A stretch of DNA of 64,000 bases from assembly GCA_034440615.1 (NCBI GenBank), contig JAOTOM010005127.1:598501-662500 (forward strand), in the 5' to 3' direction. Both the position numbers and the translations under genes were made by a program. The stretch comes from Ashinkailepas kermadecensis. Lineage: Eukaryota > Arthropoda > Thecostraca > Neolepadidae. Below are positions 12,873 through 22,995 of the stretch, one piece after another (the stretch's first letter is position 1; each line of letters opens with the position of its first letter). The notes under the pieces were generated by a model. That model did no database searches and was not told the origin of the DNA. It was given only the letters and a program-made list of their open reading frames with translations.

Positions 12873-13022
12873 CCTGCTACTTCAACGGCCAGTGGTACGA
12901 CGTGGGGGAGGTGATCCAGGCGGTGCCGGAGAAGTGCTACCAACTGGAGTGCCGCTGGCACAGGGGCTGGCCGAAGCCGGGCGTCTACGTCAACCACATC
13001 TCCAAGGACTGTTGCTCTCCCT
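12873..13022 (+). CDS. Gene A exon 4: VWC-like cysteine module
   Basis: This 150-nt phase 1-1 exon (50 aa) has acceptor CTGTACGGACAG and donor CTCCCT/GTGAGT. It reads CYFNGQWYDVGEVIQ ... KCYQLECRWHRGW ... KDCCSP, with a last cysteine codon split into exon 5. The order C-x-x-NG-x-W/Y, C-x4-C, DCC-x-PC is VWC-like. Such modules are typical of secreted matrix or immune proteins and bind partner proteins in other families; the ligand here is unknown. Gene B exon 4 is nearly identical, with the substitutions R/K and S/C near the end. Confidence 0.85.
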
Positions 13023-13222
13023 GTGAGTACGGAGACCTACCCCGGCGTCTATGTCAACCACATTCTCCAAGGAGTGTTGCTGTCCCTGTGAGTACGGAGT
13101 CATACCCCGGCGTCTACGTCAACCACATCTTCCAAGGAGTGTTGCTGTCCCTGTGAGTACGGAGGCCTACCCCGGCGTCTACGTGAACCACATATCCAAG
13201 GGAGTGTAACTGTCCCTCTTAG
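13023..13222. repeat. 65-bp tandem copies of the exon 4 end and its 5' splice site
   Basis: Three extra units follow exon 4. Each repeats the last 47 bp of the exon (GGCGTCTACGTCAACCACAT onward) and the donor GTGAGTACGGA. Intact GTGAGT donors stand at 13023, 13088 and 13153; the fourth has decayed to CTTAGT. Using a later donor would add 65 nt and shift the frame. Copy B has only the first donor and then departs. Confidence 0.9.
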
Positions 13223-14150
13223 TACAGGCCACAGGAAAGTTGTGTTGCGTGCTGTGCAGGGACAGCTGCGAAGAATACAACTGCATTACAGTTTGTGTGG
13301 CCACCCCACATTTTCAATGGTCCAGTATGTCCTCAATATCACCAGAGTTGATGTCCACTGGTCATACCAAATCTCTCAATGACCCCCTTGAAGAAATGTA
13401 ATCATCCTTCAAACGTTCCGAAGTGTATGACGTCATAAACGGGACAAATAGCCACACAACTCTCCGTACGCTAGGCATTCTATTTTAAAGAGAGGTAGCT
13501 CCCCTGGGAGTTCCAACAGCAACCAGCCTGCCCCCTCCCAGGGCGTTTCCATGAGGGGACACCACTGAAGTGGTGAGTGTGCTTAGATATGTGCCGGACC
13601 ATATAGGTCATTTGTGGCGCCTTTAAAGTGTAGGTTTTGCCAGGAAGTTCGAAGAAAGTATACATTTTTCTTAAAGGAGTCTCACGTTATAGTGAATGTG
13701 ACGCTGTGACGTGGAAGGTGGGGGGGGGGGATGCGGGAAAGGGAGATCTCCCAGATGCTTAAAGTTTAGTTTGCTTCACTCCTCCGCAAGATAATTTGTA
13801 GCTCGGGGAGGGGGTTGGTAAGGGGGTTGATTTTGCCAGGGTGCCAGCATTAGCCTTCTGGCAAAGAGCACCGAGAGTTCTTTACCGTGCGGGCAAGGAG
13901 GTAATTGTCCACATCGCCTCTCACGCCGGCCGCTGCGTGTTGGTAAGTAGTAGTTAGTATCATGCTTTCATGCAGGGCTGTGTATGGGGACAGCATTGTG
14001 TTTTGCAATTCCACTCACCCGCGTCCGATGGTACCGCTGGGTGATCGTTTCACGCTATGCTAATTTTCAAAGCGAGTCGGCTCATCTTCGTCCGACGGCA
14101 CCGCTCGGTAGCCATTGATTTCGAGTGGTAGACAGATTCGGCTCGTCTAC
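13223..14150. other. Intron 4 of gene A, no feature seen
   Basis: Unique-looking intronic DNA with no open frame of note and no match in copy B. Confidence 0.5.
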
Positions 14151-14154
14151 GTCC

Positions 14155-14390
14155 GATGCCATTAATGCCGATGCTAATTACGATGCTAATGCCGATGCTA
14201 ATTACGATGCTAATGCCGATGCTAATTACTATGATAATGCCGATGCTAATGCCGATGCTAATTACGATGCTAATGCCGATACTAATTACGATGCTAATGC
14301 CGATGCTAATTACTATGATAATGCCGATGCTAATTACGATGCTAATGCCGATGCTAATTACGATGCTAATGCCGATGCTAATTACGTTCC
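14155..14390. repeat. Minisatellite of GATGCTAAT words
   Basis: Alternating GCCGATGCTAAT and TACGATGCTAAT blocks form 24-27 bp units. They lack stops in two frames (NADANYDANAD-like and MPMLITML-like translations), which is a repeat artefact. Confidence 0.9.
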
Positions 14391-14939
14391 TGCCATGAGT
14401 GATTGCGCGGGCATATCTAAGTGTGTTGGAGTGCGTGTTGGTTGTGTGGTGTCAACAATGCTCCTGTTAATTTGGTGGCGCACAGATAGCCAAGTAGTAA
14501 TTGGAGATGTTCTGGGTGTTCATCATCCAGAAGCGATGAAAGCGAGAGGGTGATGCCCTCTTTTTGGCAGAAGGCCTTAAGTGGCTGCCTTTGCGCATCA
14601 AACTACTACAGTCTAGCAGGATGCGGCCTATGCTTAATGTGGTGTTGCAGATGTCGCAATGAGGTGTTGCAAAATGATCATCCTCTAGTTGAAGCTGGGT
14701 GACCTTTTGCAACCAGTTCTTAGTCTAGTGGGGATGACTTCCTTTTGATGGTTTGATGGTATGATTGGCTTGATGTATTTCATGTGCCCAGCGTTGATTT
14801 GATGTTGTAGGTGTGGTTGGAGCGGTGAGGTGTGGAGATGTATTGCGCCCATGTCTTCCGGTGATGACATTGAAGTATGTGGCGTTGTAGGGGTGCATTG
14901 CATTCGTCTACCGAATTCCATATTGGGATAAATGGCTGA

Positions 14940-15700
14940 TGTGCAGATGGGCTTGCTTTGCCAGCCCATCTGCTCCGGAAGCTGGGCTGTCTCCGCCCCA
15001 GCCTATGCCTGCTAATGCGCGGAGTAGGTTGATGCGCCTTGTGCATTTCTTCCAGATGTTCGTGATATATGTTCTGAAGCCAAGGTTCTGATCCAAATGT
15101 GCTCCCAAGAACTTGGAACTTTTCACTTGTCGACGGATTGCCGTCGATGCAAAGTAAAGTTGGGGGTGTGGGGCGGAGGCGGCTATATGTGACTGTGGCC
15201 AATTTTCTGCAGACAAGGTGCAGCAACAAGTTTTGCACCACAGCACTAGACCACTATGTAGTCTAGTGCTGCTTGAATGGCTTCCTCGGACTTGAGGAAG
15301 CATGGTGGTGTTGTTAAAATGTCTATGTCTGCTGCGAGAAGGGAATATTGAGACATGTCGGCGTAATGGACAAACATGTCGGTAATCATAATGAGAAAGA
15401 GAATCGACGAGAGCATGATACCCAGTTCCATGCGTTGATCCTAAGGTGTGGCACTTCATATAACGCCGCCGCATTTGATGTTTAGTGTCCTGTCTCTGAG
15501 GAAGTTGACAATGAAGTGTGCCATGTGTCCGCGTAGGCCTAGCGTGTGGAGCTTGTGTGTCAGTGCGGACTAGTGTACTTTGTCGAATGCGGCAGTTATG
15601 TCTAAGTACGCAGCTATTGAGGTGTGTTTGTTGCGTAGACCACGCTTGATGTCGTGCACCAGTCGGGACACTACTGATGGTATAGCGGTGAGAAGGGCCC
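14940..15700 (-). pseudogene. Non-LTR retrotransposon reverse transcriptase fragment, decayed
   Basis: On the minus strand the palm of a Jockey/LINE-type reverse transcriptase can be followed across frames. AYLDITAAFDKVH (complement of about 15571-15612) is followed by an in-frame TAG, then the LRDRTLNIKCG segment. After a frame change come SILFLIMITDMF and YADM, where the catalytic YADD motif has lost its second aspartate. After another shift comes KFLGAHLDQNLGF ... RINLLRALAG (about 15000-15125). No endonuclease region or poly(A) tail was recognised. The copy is dead. It lies in the 3.4 kb of intron 4 found only in copy A. Confidence 0.8.
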
Positions 15701-15764
15701 GCTGAGCTATCGCTGAGCTTCTATCGCGCATGCGCAGTAGTAGACGGCAGTTGATCGACTCCGT

Positions 15765-15965
15765 AGCCGGACATTTTTCATAGGCTTCAGTGTGAAAACA
15801 GATTTACACACCACAACCACCTAGACAACAGTCTCAGGAGCCGGATATTTCTCATATGCTTCAGTGTAACAACAAATCTCCGCGCCACAGGCACATGGAC
15901 AACAATCTCAGCAGCCTAATGTTTCTCACCCGTTTCAGTGTGACAACAGTTATCCGCACCATGAG
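15765..15965. repeat. Three diverged copies of a 70-75 bp repeat
   Basis: Units share CTTCAGTGTGAAAACA and GACAACA(A/G)TCTCAG. A fourth copy stands at 16605-16675 on the other side of the 55-bp array, so that array expanded inside this older one. Confidence 0.6.
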
Positions 15966-15974
15966 TGCCCGAAC

Positions 15975-16548
15975 AGCCGACATCACCAACACGGTGGTGA
16001 TGTCAGCCGACACCACCGACATCACCAACAGCCGACATCACCAACACGGTGGTGATGTCAGCCGACACCACCGACATCACCAACAGCCGACATCACCAAC
16101 ACGGTGGTGATGTCAGCCGACACCACCGACATCACCAACAGCCGACATCACCAACACGGTGGTGATGTCAGCCGACACCACCGACATCACCAACAGCCGA
16201 CATCACCAACACGGTGGTGATGTCAGCCGACACCACCGATATCACCAACAGCCGACATCACCAACACGGTGGTGATGTCAGCCGACACCACCGACATCAC
16301 CAACAGCCGACATCACCAACACGGTGGTGATGTCAGCCGACACCACCGACATCACCAACAGCCGACATCACCAACACGGTGGTGATGTCAGCCGACACCA
16401 CCGACATCACCAACAGCCGACATCACCGACACGGTGGTGATGTCAGCCGACACCACCGACATCACCAACAGCCGACATCACCAACACGGTGGTGATGTCA
16501 GCTGACACCACCGACATCACCAACAGCCGACATCACCAACACGGTGGC
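15975..16548. repeat. 55-bp minisatellite
   Basis: About ten near-identical 55-bp units contain GCCGACACCACCGACATCA and the inverted pair CATCACC ... GGTGGTGATG, so each unit can fold into a small hairpin. The high identity suggests recent expansion. Confidence 0.93.
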
Positions 16549-16854
16549 AGGCTGGCCAAATTAAAGAAGTGCCCGGGCCACAGCACACAGAATGTGTTTC
16601 ATAGGCTAAAGCCTATAAAAGCCTTTAGTGTGACAACAAATATTCACACCACAAGCGCCTCGTCGACAGTCTGAGGACAGTCTGAGGACAGTCTGGGCAA
16701 AATAATGTGTGAACCGCGTTTTCCTCCTAACGTGGTAGAATGCGAGGGGTGCAGCAGTCCCCCAATCCGGAATGCGGCTTCGCTCGACGACCTCGGTAGC
16801 ATTCAGACAGTCGCGAAGTTGAGAGCACATCTAATAACCCACGACAAAACCACG

Positions 16855-17040
16855 CCACAGTAGGCAGTGTAATCGGCAAGCATGTCGTTAATCACAATGA
16901 GAAAGAGGAGCGGTATTGGATACAATTGGAAAGAGGATTGGTAGACATTTGGGAAACATAACCTCAACCTGCTGGAACAGCGTGCCATACTTGCAATGCT
17001 CTTCAAAAGTGCCGGTTGTAAATCGTAATCAGTGCGGCCA
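16855..17040 (-). pseudogene. Short reverse transcriptase remnant (copy A)
   Basis: The minus strand reads LLKSIASMARCSS ... IPLLFLIVINDML, which matches the SPLLFLIVINDM segment before the YADD motif of Jockey-like reverse transcriptases. It is frame-broken and lacks the rest of the domain. The same remnant is at 53225-53400, so the insertion is older than the duplication. Confidence 0.6.
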
Positions 17041-17112
17041 GCGGATACGCGCGATACGGCAGCGCGACGTGACCCTGGTGACGTACACGTGACGTCATCG
17101 TCGTGTTGGCAG

Positions 17113-17202
17113 GCTGCCTGCACAAAGGCAAGGTGTACCCGAACGGGTACATTTTGAGCACGGGCAGCTGCACCAGACAGCAGTGCCTGCGCGGCGTGGA
17201 AG
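17113..17202 (+). CDS. Gene A exon 5: VWC-like module, shortened
   Basis: The acceptor GTGTTGGCAG is phase 1; the preceding exon supplies the T of a split TGC. The peptide reads CLHKGKVYPNGYILSTG then SCTRQQCLRGVE. Compared with gene B exon 5 (120 nt), copy A has lost two bases in GTGTGG and the following WKELAPPAGET segment. A donor-like GTGGAAG/GTAGGC lies exactly at a phase-1 position, giving a 90-nt exon that is 10 aa shorter but keeps the frame. If this donor is not used, the exon runs into the repeat and gene A breaks. Confidence 0.7.
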
Positions 17203-17315
17203 GTAGGCGTCAGGGAGGGGCGGGGGGGTAGGGGTAGGCGCCGTGCGGCGCACCTGACGTCAGGCGTCAGACGCAGGGTGAGGTTGGGCGCCGCAGCGGG
17301 GCCGACCGCCGACGG

Positions 17316-17690
17316 GCGTCAGGCGTCAGGCGTCAGGCGTCAGGGGTCAGGGGTCAGGGGTCAGGGGTCAGGGGTCAGGGGTCAGGGGTCAGGGGTCAGA
17401 GGTCAGGTGACATGTGTCAGGCGTCAAGTATCAGACGTCAGGCGTCAGGTGACATGTGTCAGGCGTCAAGTGTCAGACGTCTGACGTCAGGCGTCAGACG
17501 TCAGGCGTCAGGTGTCAGGCGTCAGACGTCAGGCGTCAAGTGTCTGACGTCAGGCGTCAGGTGTCAGGCGTCAGGTGATACGTGCCAGGCGTCAGGCGTC
17601 AGACGTCAGGTGACACGTGTCAGGCGTCAGGCATCATGTGTCAGGCGTCAGGCGTCAGGCATCAGGCGTCAGGCATCACGGGAACGTGTG
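17316..17690. repeat. GCGTCAG heptamer minisatellite
   Basis: Tandem GGCGTCA/GGGGTCA heptamers occur with occasional GTGACATGTGTCAG blocks. It lies in intron 5, with a counterpart at 53640-53905. Confidence 0.93.
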
Positions 17691-17820
17691 TTGGTATGTA
17701 ATCTGCCAATGGAATTATTGCGCGGGGAACCTCAGTACACCTTTGTGAGCTGATGTGATATTTAGGTCATCTTACACAGAAAAGTGTTCCTCTAAATCGG
17801 CACCCAGTTTCTTCCCTCAG

Positions 17821-17957
17821 AGGAGTGCCCGTCCTGCTCGCTTCCGTGGGGAGAGGATGAGTGTCCCTTCAAAAATAGCTGTGTCTTCCCCTGAGGACTG
17901 CCCGCCCGTGGAGAGATGGTGAGTGTCCCATCCAGGGTCCCTGTGTCTTCCCCTCAG
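17821..17957. repeat. Tandem copies of the exon 6 acceptor and exon start
   Basis: A complete acceptor CTTCCCTCAG at 17811-17820 is followed by a diverged copy of the first 45 bp of exon 6 (GAGTGCCCGTCCTGCTCGC). A second copy near 17890 has its acceptor changed to CCCCTGAG and is followed by ATG/GTGAGT. The genuine exon 6 starts after the third acceptor. The first pseudo-exon reaches an in-frame TGA. Confidence 0.85.
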
Positions 17958-18206
17958 AGGACTGCCCGCCCGGCTCGCTGCCGTGGGAAGACGACCGCTG
18001 CCTCGTCAAGTGTCCCTGCGCACACACGTGGTGGGAAGCCAAGCGGTGCTGCAGCCGCCTGGGCGGCACACTGGTGTTCCCCAAGAACCAAAAAGAGAAC
18101 GCGCTGCTGCTGCAGAAGGTTGGCAACTCGGGCGGCCTCTGGCTAGGCGACGACAGCGGCAGCGTTCCGAGCTTCGCGTCCACGTCCACGTCCACGGCTG
18201 TCCGGG
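17958..18206 (+). CDS. Gene A exon 6: N-terminal half of a C-type-lectin-like domain
   Basis: The exon is 249 nt, phase 1-1, with acceptor TTCCCCTCAG and donor CCGGG/GTATGT. The peptide begins EDCPPGSLPWEDDRC and then shows the CTLD signature: C-x-C, TWWEAKRCCSRLGG, TLVFPKNQKENALL and GLWLGDDSG. This corresponds to helix 1, helix 2 and the WIGL strand of the fold. It ends in a serine/threonine stretch (FASTSTSTAVR). The second half is exon 7. The CTLD fold binds carbohydrates or proteins in secreted immune and matrix proteins. Gene B exon 6 has the same length and nearly the same sequence. Confidence 0.85.
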
Positions 18207-18395
18207 GTATGTACCACTGCTGTGTTGACGTCCACGGCTGTCCAGGGTATGTACCACTGCTGTGTTGACGTCCACGGCTGTCCGTGGTACGTACCACTGC
18301 TGCGTTGACGTCCACGGTTGTGACGTGACGCTGTGACGTTGTGATTTTGTGGCGTTGTTACGTTGTGACGTTGTGACGCGGCTCCGCACACATGT
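18190..18395. repeat. 40-bp repeat of the exon 6 end and donor, then GACGTTGT repeats
   Basis: About three 40-bp units repeat GTCCACGGCTGTCC(G/A)GGG/TATGTAC, that is, the exon 6 end with its 5' splice site. They are followed by irregular GTGACGTTGTGACG repeats. Copy B has about 14 of the 40-bp units. Confidence 0.9.
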
Positions 18396-19205
18396 GAGTG
18401 AATTCCTAGCCGGATTCTGATCAACGATTGGTCAAGATCTGCAATAGCAATCTACAATAGCAATGCAATGTCGAGCAATTATAGGAACGATGCGTATCTC
18501 ATGACGGCCTGCCCTAAGATAGTGGTAGGGCAGGGTGAGCAGGAGCTAAGCCTTACATATGATATATTACATCACATACAAAATTATCATGGCGAGGGAG
18601 CTAATGGGTGGAGGAAATTTGAGGACCCAAGTCGGCTTGCAGACCCACTCAAAGACAAAGACAAAGACAGACAATTTGGAAGATCCCAGATCGACTCTGG
18701 GCCATTACCGCCTCTCGTCATTACAAGCAAAATAGACATAGCTCCATGTTAAAGGCTAAGATTATTGGAGGGGGACGCTAGTTTCGAAATACATCCCTTG
18801 ACATATGTATGCCAAGTTACACCCTTGAGTGTGTCCATTGTAGCTGTGTGATGCGATATGATGTGATGTGAGGTGATGTGACATGACTTGATGTGACGTA
18901 ACAGGAGGAATGACTCTCACTCCAAACATGCCTTTCCATCATAATAGGTTCCTACTGGGGAGGGACGAATTTCGCTATAAAAAGTTTCCTAAAGTAGCGT
19001 AACCTTTCTCAGTGAAAGGTTCGCTACTAAAACCGCGCTCTCCTCACTAAGAAGAACGCTTTCTGTGAGCTCACGCCACCCACAGATGGCGCTGATCGCC
19101 CCGCTGATCGATCGCTTTCTGTGTGGACGCCCGCGAAAAATTCCACAGAGAACTAGGGCAAAGAGTATTGCTCCGTATCCGCCATCTCAGTCTATGTTCC
19201 CTCAG
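18396..19205. other. Intron 6 of gene A
   Basis: Sequence conserved with copy B (55620-56383), including a (CAAAGA)n patch at about 18650 and TGATGTGA repeats at 18855-18900. A block at 19060-19095 (CTGTGAGCTCACGCCACCCA) resembles the exon 8 donor region at 19778. No gene seen. Confidence 0.5.
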
Positions 19206-19451
19206 AGGACACCGCCGGCAAGAAATGTATCGGCATCGCAGGCGGCGCAACAAACTGGAACACGTTCTTCTGCGACAACAAGTCTCCACCGCTCAATGCA
19301 TGGTGTGTCATTGACAAAGTCGGCTGCCGCCAAGACTCCTGCGTGGTCAACGGCAAGGTCTTTCCAAATGGAGCCGTTATCTACCAGGACCCACGCAAGC
19401 CTTGTCACAAGGTCATATGCAAAGACGGCCAACCAACATTCGTCGGCAAAT
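19206..19451 (+). CDS. Gene A exon 7: C-terminal half of the lectin-like domain plus VWC-like module
   Basis: The exon is 246 nt, phase 1-1, with acceptor ATGTTCCCTCAG and donor GGCAAAT/GTGAGT. The first part, EDTAGKKCIGIAGG ... [11 protein letters not shown] ... AWCVID, fits the closing strands of a C-type-lectin fold, with the third and fourth conserved cysteines and the NW-x-x-x-x-C segment. The EPN/QPD and WND calcium-binding motifs are absent, so calcium-dependent sugar binding is unlikely. The second part, [17 protein letters not shown] ... [10 protein letters not shown] ... KC, is VWC-like. Gene B encodes one residue more (83 versus 82). Confidence 0.87.
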
Positions 19452-19613
19452 GTGAGTCAACAGAGTTGGAAAGAGATACGGTATAACTACATAAGCAATG
19501 CTTTACTACTATTAGTCAAGTTCATCTGTTGATAGCTGTGGATCAGTTTATGGTCCGGTCGTCTGGTATTGCCGTCGCATGGTGTAACATCGGCACTTCT
19601 GCCCGCCCGGCAG

Positions 19614-19783
19614 GCTGCTGCATCCACGCGTACATCCCCGGCCTTGGCTGGGTGCACGCCCACCTGGCGCTGGGCCAGACCCACTACCCGTGGTGGTGGG
19701 TGAGGTGCACCTGCCACAGGGACGGCAGCTGGTCGTGCGTCTGGCGCTTCCTGCAGAATACGACGCTGACCACGGCGCTGTGA
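19614..19783 (+). CDS. Gene A exon 8: tryptophan-rich cysteine module, stop or splice
   Basis: Acceptor CGCCCGGCAG, phase 1. The peptide reads CCIHAYIPGLGWVHAHLALG, THYPWWWVRCTCHRDGSWSC, VWRFLQNTTLTTAL and then TGA. The W-x-x-C-x-C-x3-G-x-W-x-C core is VWC-like. The stop overlaps a 5' splice consensus: GCGCT/GTGAGC, phase 2. Splicing there (exon end 19779) joins in frame to exon 9 at 24596, which also enters in phase 2. Because a donor GTGAG read in phase 2 always shows a TGA, the apparent stop may just be the donor. No AATAAA was found within about 500 bp downstream, which favours splicing. Gene B has the weaker GTGAAC here. Confidence 0.8.
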
Positions 19784-20550
19784 GCGCACGCCACTCACGC
19801 GCTGATCAGCCGGCTGTGAGCGCACGCCACTCACAGATGGTGCTGCAGGAAGACGGTGACAGCAGAATCGCACCGCCAGTGTTCGAAACGAAAATTTTGG
19901 TTGGAAAAAGTTGCATAGAGTGACAAATATGTTGAGTCGAAATGTCTGGGTTTTATGTTGTGAAATTAGAAAATTTGTTAAATTTCCGTCTTCCTCCATA
20001 GAAGGGCGCATGTGTGTATGCAGATGTGCACACTTTCAAGATCGGAGTCCGACATTCTGTGAAAAATAATTAATGTCGGGCAAGTGATTCCATTTTAAAT
20101 CGAATAACTCGGTGTTTTCATTTATCCACCTTGCTGATAAATATCACGTGCATTCTGGAGGCAGAAGAAGGGTGAAATCCAGCCGACCTTAATTAGCTTC
20201 AGCTTCAGATCAACGTGCGGCTGTTGAGCACCACACACAACCAAATTTGTAATGCGCACGTGAAATTTTGGCCATTTACAACCTCGTCAGCAAGCATAAA
20301 AAGGGTGGCGATCTCCCATCGGAAATGAAATTGAACATCTGAACTGGGCTGCTACGCCACAAAGCTTTCGCCCTTGTATTTTCAACTAGCCAATCAGTGA
20401 TATTATTGCAGAGGCGACCGATTAGATGGAGGGGGCGAAAGTTGTCCCCAAACACTGAATCCAAGCATTTACCCTATGACAGTGTATGGGAAATTTGAAC
20501 CGTAAATCAGCTTTGCAGCCTTGGCCAAGCGGGACTCCGTCGCCCCCGCA
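19784..20550. other. Downstream of exon 8, copy A
   Basis: The phrase GCTGTGAGCGCACGCCACTC is repeated twice (about 19777-19842), another small copy of an exon end with its donor. The rest is conserved with 57144-57870 without coding signals. Confidence 0.55.
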
Positions 20551-20554
20551 TTGC

Positions 20555-20700
20555 TGGTACTGCCGGTGACGTCACAAATTTCGCTAGCACTGCCGATGAC
20601 GTCACACATTTAGCTGGTACTGCCGATGACGTCACAAATTTCGCTAGCACTGCCGATGACGTCACAAATTTAGCTGACGACGCCGGAGACGTCATCAGGC
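20555..20700. repeat. About 34-35 bp repeat with TGACGTCA in each unit
   Basis: About five units contain (G/A)TGACGTCACAAATTT and GCTAGCACTGCC. Each holds the CRE palindrome, and the array is preserved with fewer units at 57885-57990 in copy B. Confidence 0.85.
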
Positions 20701-21104
20701 TGGTCGGGCTGACCACCGGCTGGCCACCGGCTGGCGAAGGTCAATGGGGAACCTGTCGCCCGCCTAAGGCGATGGTTTTGGTTTTGGTTTCGGGTGGTCG
20801 CATGGTTGGTTCGGTTCTGGTTTCGGATGGTTTTTCACAGGCATTGATGTCGCACACCGCGGTGGAGCACACCGATTGAACTCCTCGGCCGGCGCCACGT
20901 CTTGACGGAAAAGAACGAAGAAAGAACAAAGAACAAAGAACAGACCTGGTTCGCGGCTGTGGGCACGACTGAAATCGTCGCAAAACTCGCTTTCGCGATG
21001 CGTCATCAGCGACGTGCCGAAACCAAACCCGAGAGCGGGCCGAACGTGCGACGTTCCCCAAACCAAAACTGCTTTCTTCTGAGTGTCTAAAAGCGTCGCC
21101 TCAA
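20701..21104. other. Unannotated conserved intron or flank sequence
   Basis: Contains TTTTGGTTTTGG-type motifs and AAAGAACAAAG repeats; conserved with 58000-58380. No coding evidence. Confidence 0.4.
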
Positions 21105-21430
21105 CTTCTATGCTTTGGCCTGCCTGTCTCAGGGGTACTTGCCTGCCTGTCTCAGTGGTACGTGCCTGCCTGTCTCAGGGACACGTGCCTGCCTGTCTCA
21201 GGCGCACGTGCCTGCCTGTCTCAGTGGTACGTGCCTGCCTGTCTCAGGGGTACGTGCCTGCCTGTCTCAGGGGCACGTGCCTGCCTGTCTCAGGGGTACG
21301 TGCCTGCCTGTCTCAGGGGTACGTGCCTGCCTGTCTCAGGGGCACGTGCCTGCCTGTCTCAGGAGCACGTACCTGCCTGTCTCAGGGGCGCGTGCCTGCC
21401 TGTCTCAGGGGTACGTGCCTGCCTGTCGAC
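21105..21430. repeat. 23-bp minisatellite (CTGCCTGTCTCAGGGGTACG)
   Basis: About 14 units, with a counterpart at 58385-58700. Open frames across it (LPVSGVRACLSQGYVPAC-like) arise from the repeat in all three frames. Confidence 0.93.
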
Positions 21431-21819
21431 CGTCAGTCTGACCGCGCTTCCTGCACTATCCCTGATTGCAATGAGTCTCTTGGAGTGGGGTGGTGGTGGG
21501 GGGTGAACACCGCGTGAGCTCGTGTTGCCAATCGTAAGCTGCAACTGGCAGCCTTCACTATTCCACATCCAGCACCATCGTGATTATTCAGTCGGCTCCC
21601 AACGGAACTGACAGTGCGCGAAGCCCTCGCACGTAGCGCGCAACTCCGCACTTGGTGTTTGGTCTTGTCCGCGCGTCAGCCTGTACTGGTCGCCACTGCA
21701 CGTGTATCTTCGTGATGCGTGCCATGCACCCGAGGTGGCTCGGAGGTCGGGCCGAGCGCGCCTGGAATACATTTGACGCCTGCACCTGGCACGGTCGTGT
21801 TTTGTTCGGCGTCGACGAC

Positions 21820-22130
21820 TGGTACCTGGCACGTGGTACATGGTGCCGACGACTGGTACAGGGTACCGATGACTGGTACATGGCACCGATGACTGGCACA
21901 TGGTACCGATGACTGGTGCATGGTACCGATGACTGGTACATGGGACCGATGACTGGTACATGGTACCGATGACTGGTGCATGGTACCGATGACTGGCACA
22001 TGGTACCGATGACTGGTACATGGTACCGATGACTGGTACATGGTACCGACGACTGGTACATGGTACCGATGACTGGCACATGGTACCGATGACTGGTGCA
22101 TGGTACCACGACTGGTGCATGTTGCTGGTA
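21820..22130. repeat. 20-bp minisatellite (TGGTACCGATGACTGGTACA)
   Basis: About 15 units, with a counterpart at 59130-59460. Confidence 0.93.
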
Positions 22131-22189
22131 CATGCCAGCTGCCGTTGTGTATGCTCCAATGGCATGGACGCCGTCAACGGGGAGAGATG

Positions 22190-22705
22190 TTGACGTCACC
22201 AGTCCCACAGTCTGCAGTCCCACAGTCTGCAGTCTCACAGTCTGCAGTCTCGACGTCACCAGTCCCACAGTCTGCAGTCTCACAGTCTGCAGTCTCGGCG
22301 TCACCAGTCCCACAGTCTGCAGTCTCGGCGTCACCAGTCCCACAGTCTGCAGTCTCGACGTCACCAGTCCCACAGTCTGCAGTCTCGGCGTCACCAGTCC
22401 CACAGTCTGCAGTCCCACAGTCTGCAGTCTCGGCGTCACCAGTCCCACAGTCTGCAGTCTCGGCATCACCGGTCCCACAGTCTGCAGTCTCGGCGTCACC
22501 AGTCCCACAGTCTGCAGTCCCACAGTCTGCAGTCTCGGCGTCACCAGTCCCACAGTCTGCAGTCTCGGGTACTGCAGTCTCGGCGTCACCAGTCCCACAG
22601 TCTGCAGTCCCACAGTCTGCAGTCTCGGCGTCACCAGTCCCACAGTCTGCAGTCTCACAGTCTGCAGTCTCGGCGTCACCAGTCCCACAGTCTGCAGTCT
22701 CGGCG
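22190..22705. repeat. 15/30-bp minisatellite (CCCACAGTCTGCAGTC)
   Basis: Compound array of a PstI-site-bearing 15-mer, CACAGTCTGCAGTCT/C, alternating with CGGCGTCACCAGTCC. It covers about 515 bp here and only about 115 bp in copy B (59535-59650), so it changed after the duplication. Confidence 0.93.
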
Positions 22706-22739
22706 GACACACGCCATCGGCCCCCGACAGGCGCAGCTG

Positions 22740-22995
22740 GTAGATCACTGACAAAGCTGGTGGTATATTACTGGCAACGCTGGCGGCAGATCGCTGGCAA
22801 CGCTGGCGGTAGATCGCTGGCAACGCTGGCGGTAGATAACTGGTCCAACGCTGGCGGTAAATAACTGGCAACGCTGGCGGTAGATCACTGGCAACGCTGG
22901 CGGTAGATAACTGGCAACGCTGGCGGTAGATAACTGGCAACGCTGGCGGTAGATAACTGGCAACGCTGGCGGTAGATCACTGGCAACGCTGGTAT
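22740..22995. repeat. 23-bp minisatellite (CAACGCTGGCGGTAGATAAC)
   Basis: About 11 units, with a counterpart at 59700-59940. Confidence 0.93.

Noticed and set aside
14125..14553. 142-codon NADANYDANAD frame
   Set aside because: Simple translation of the GATGCTAAT minisatellite inside intron 4.
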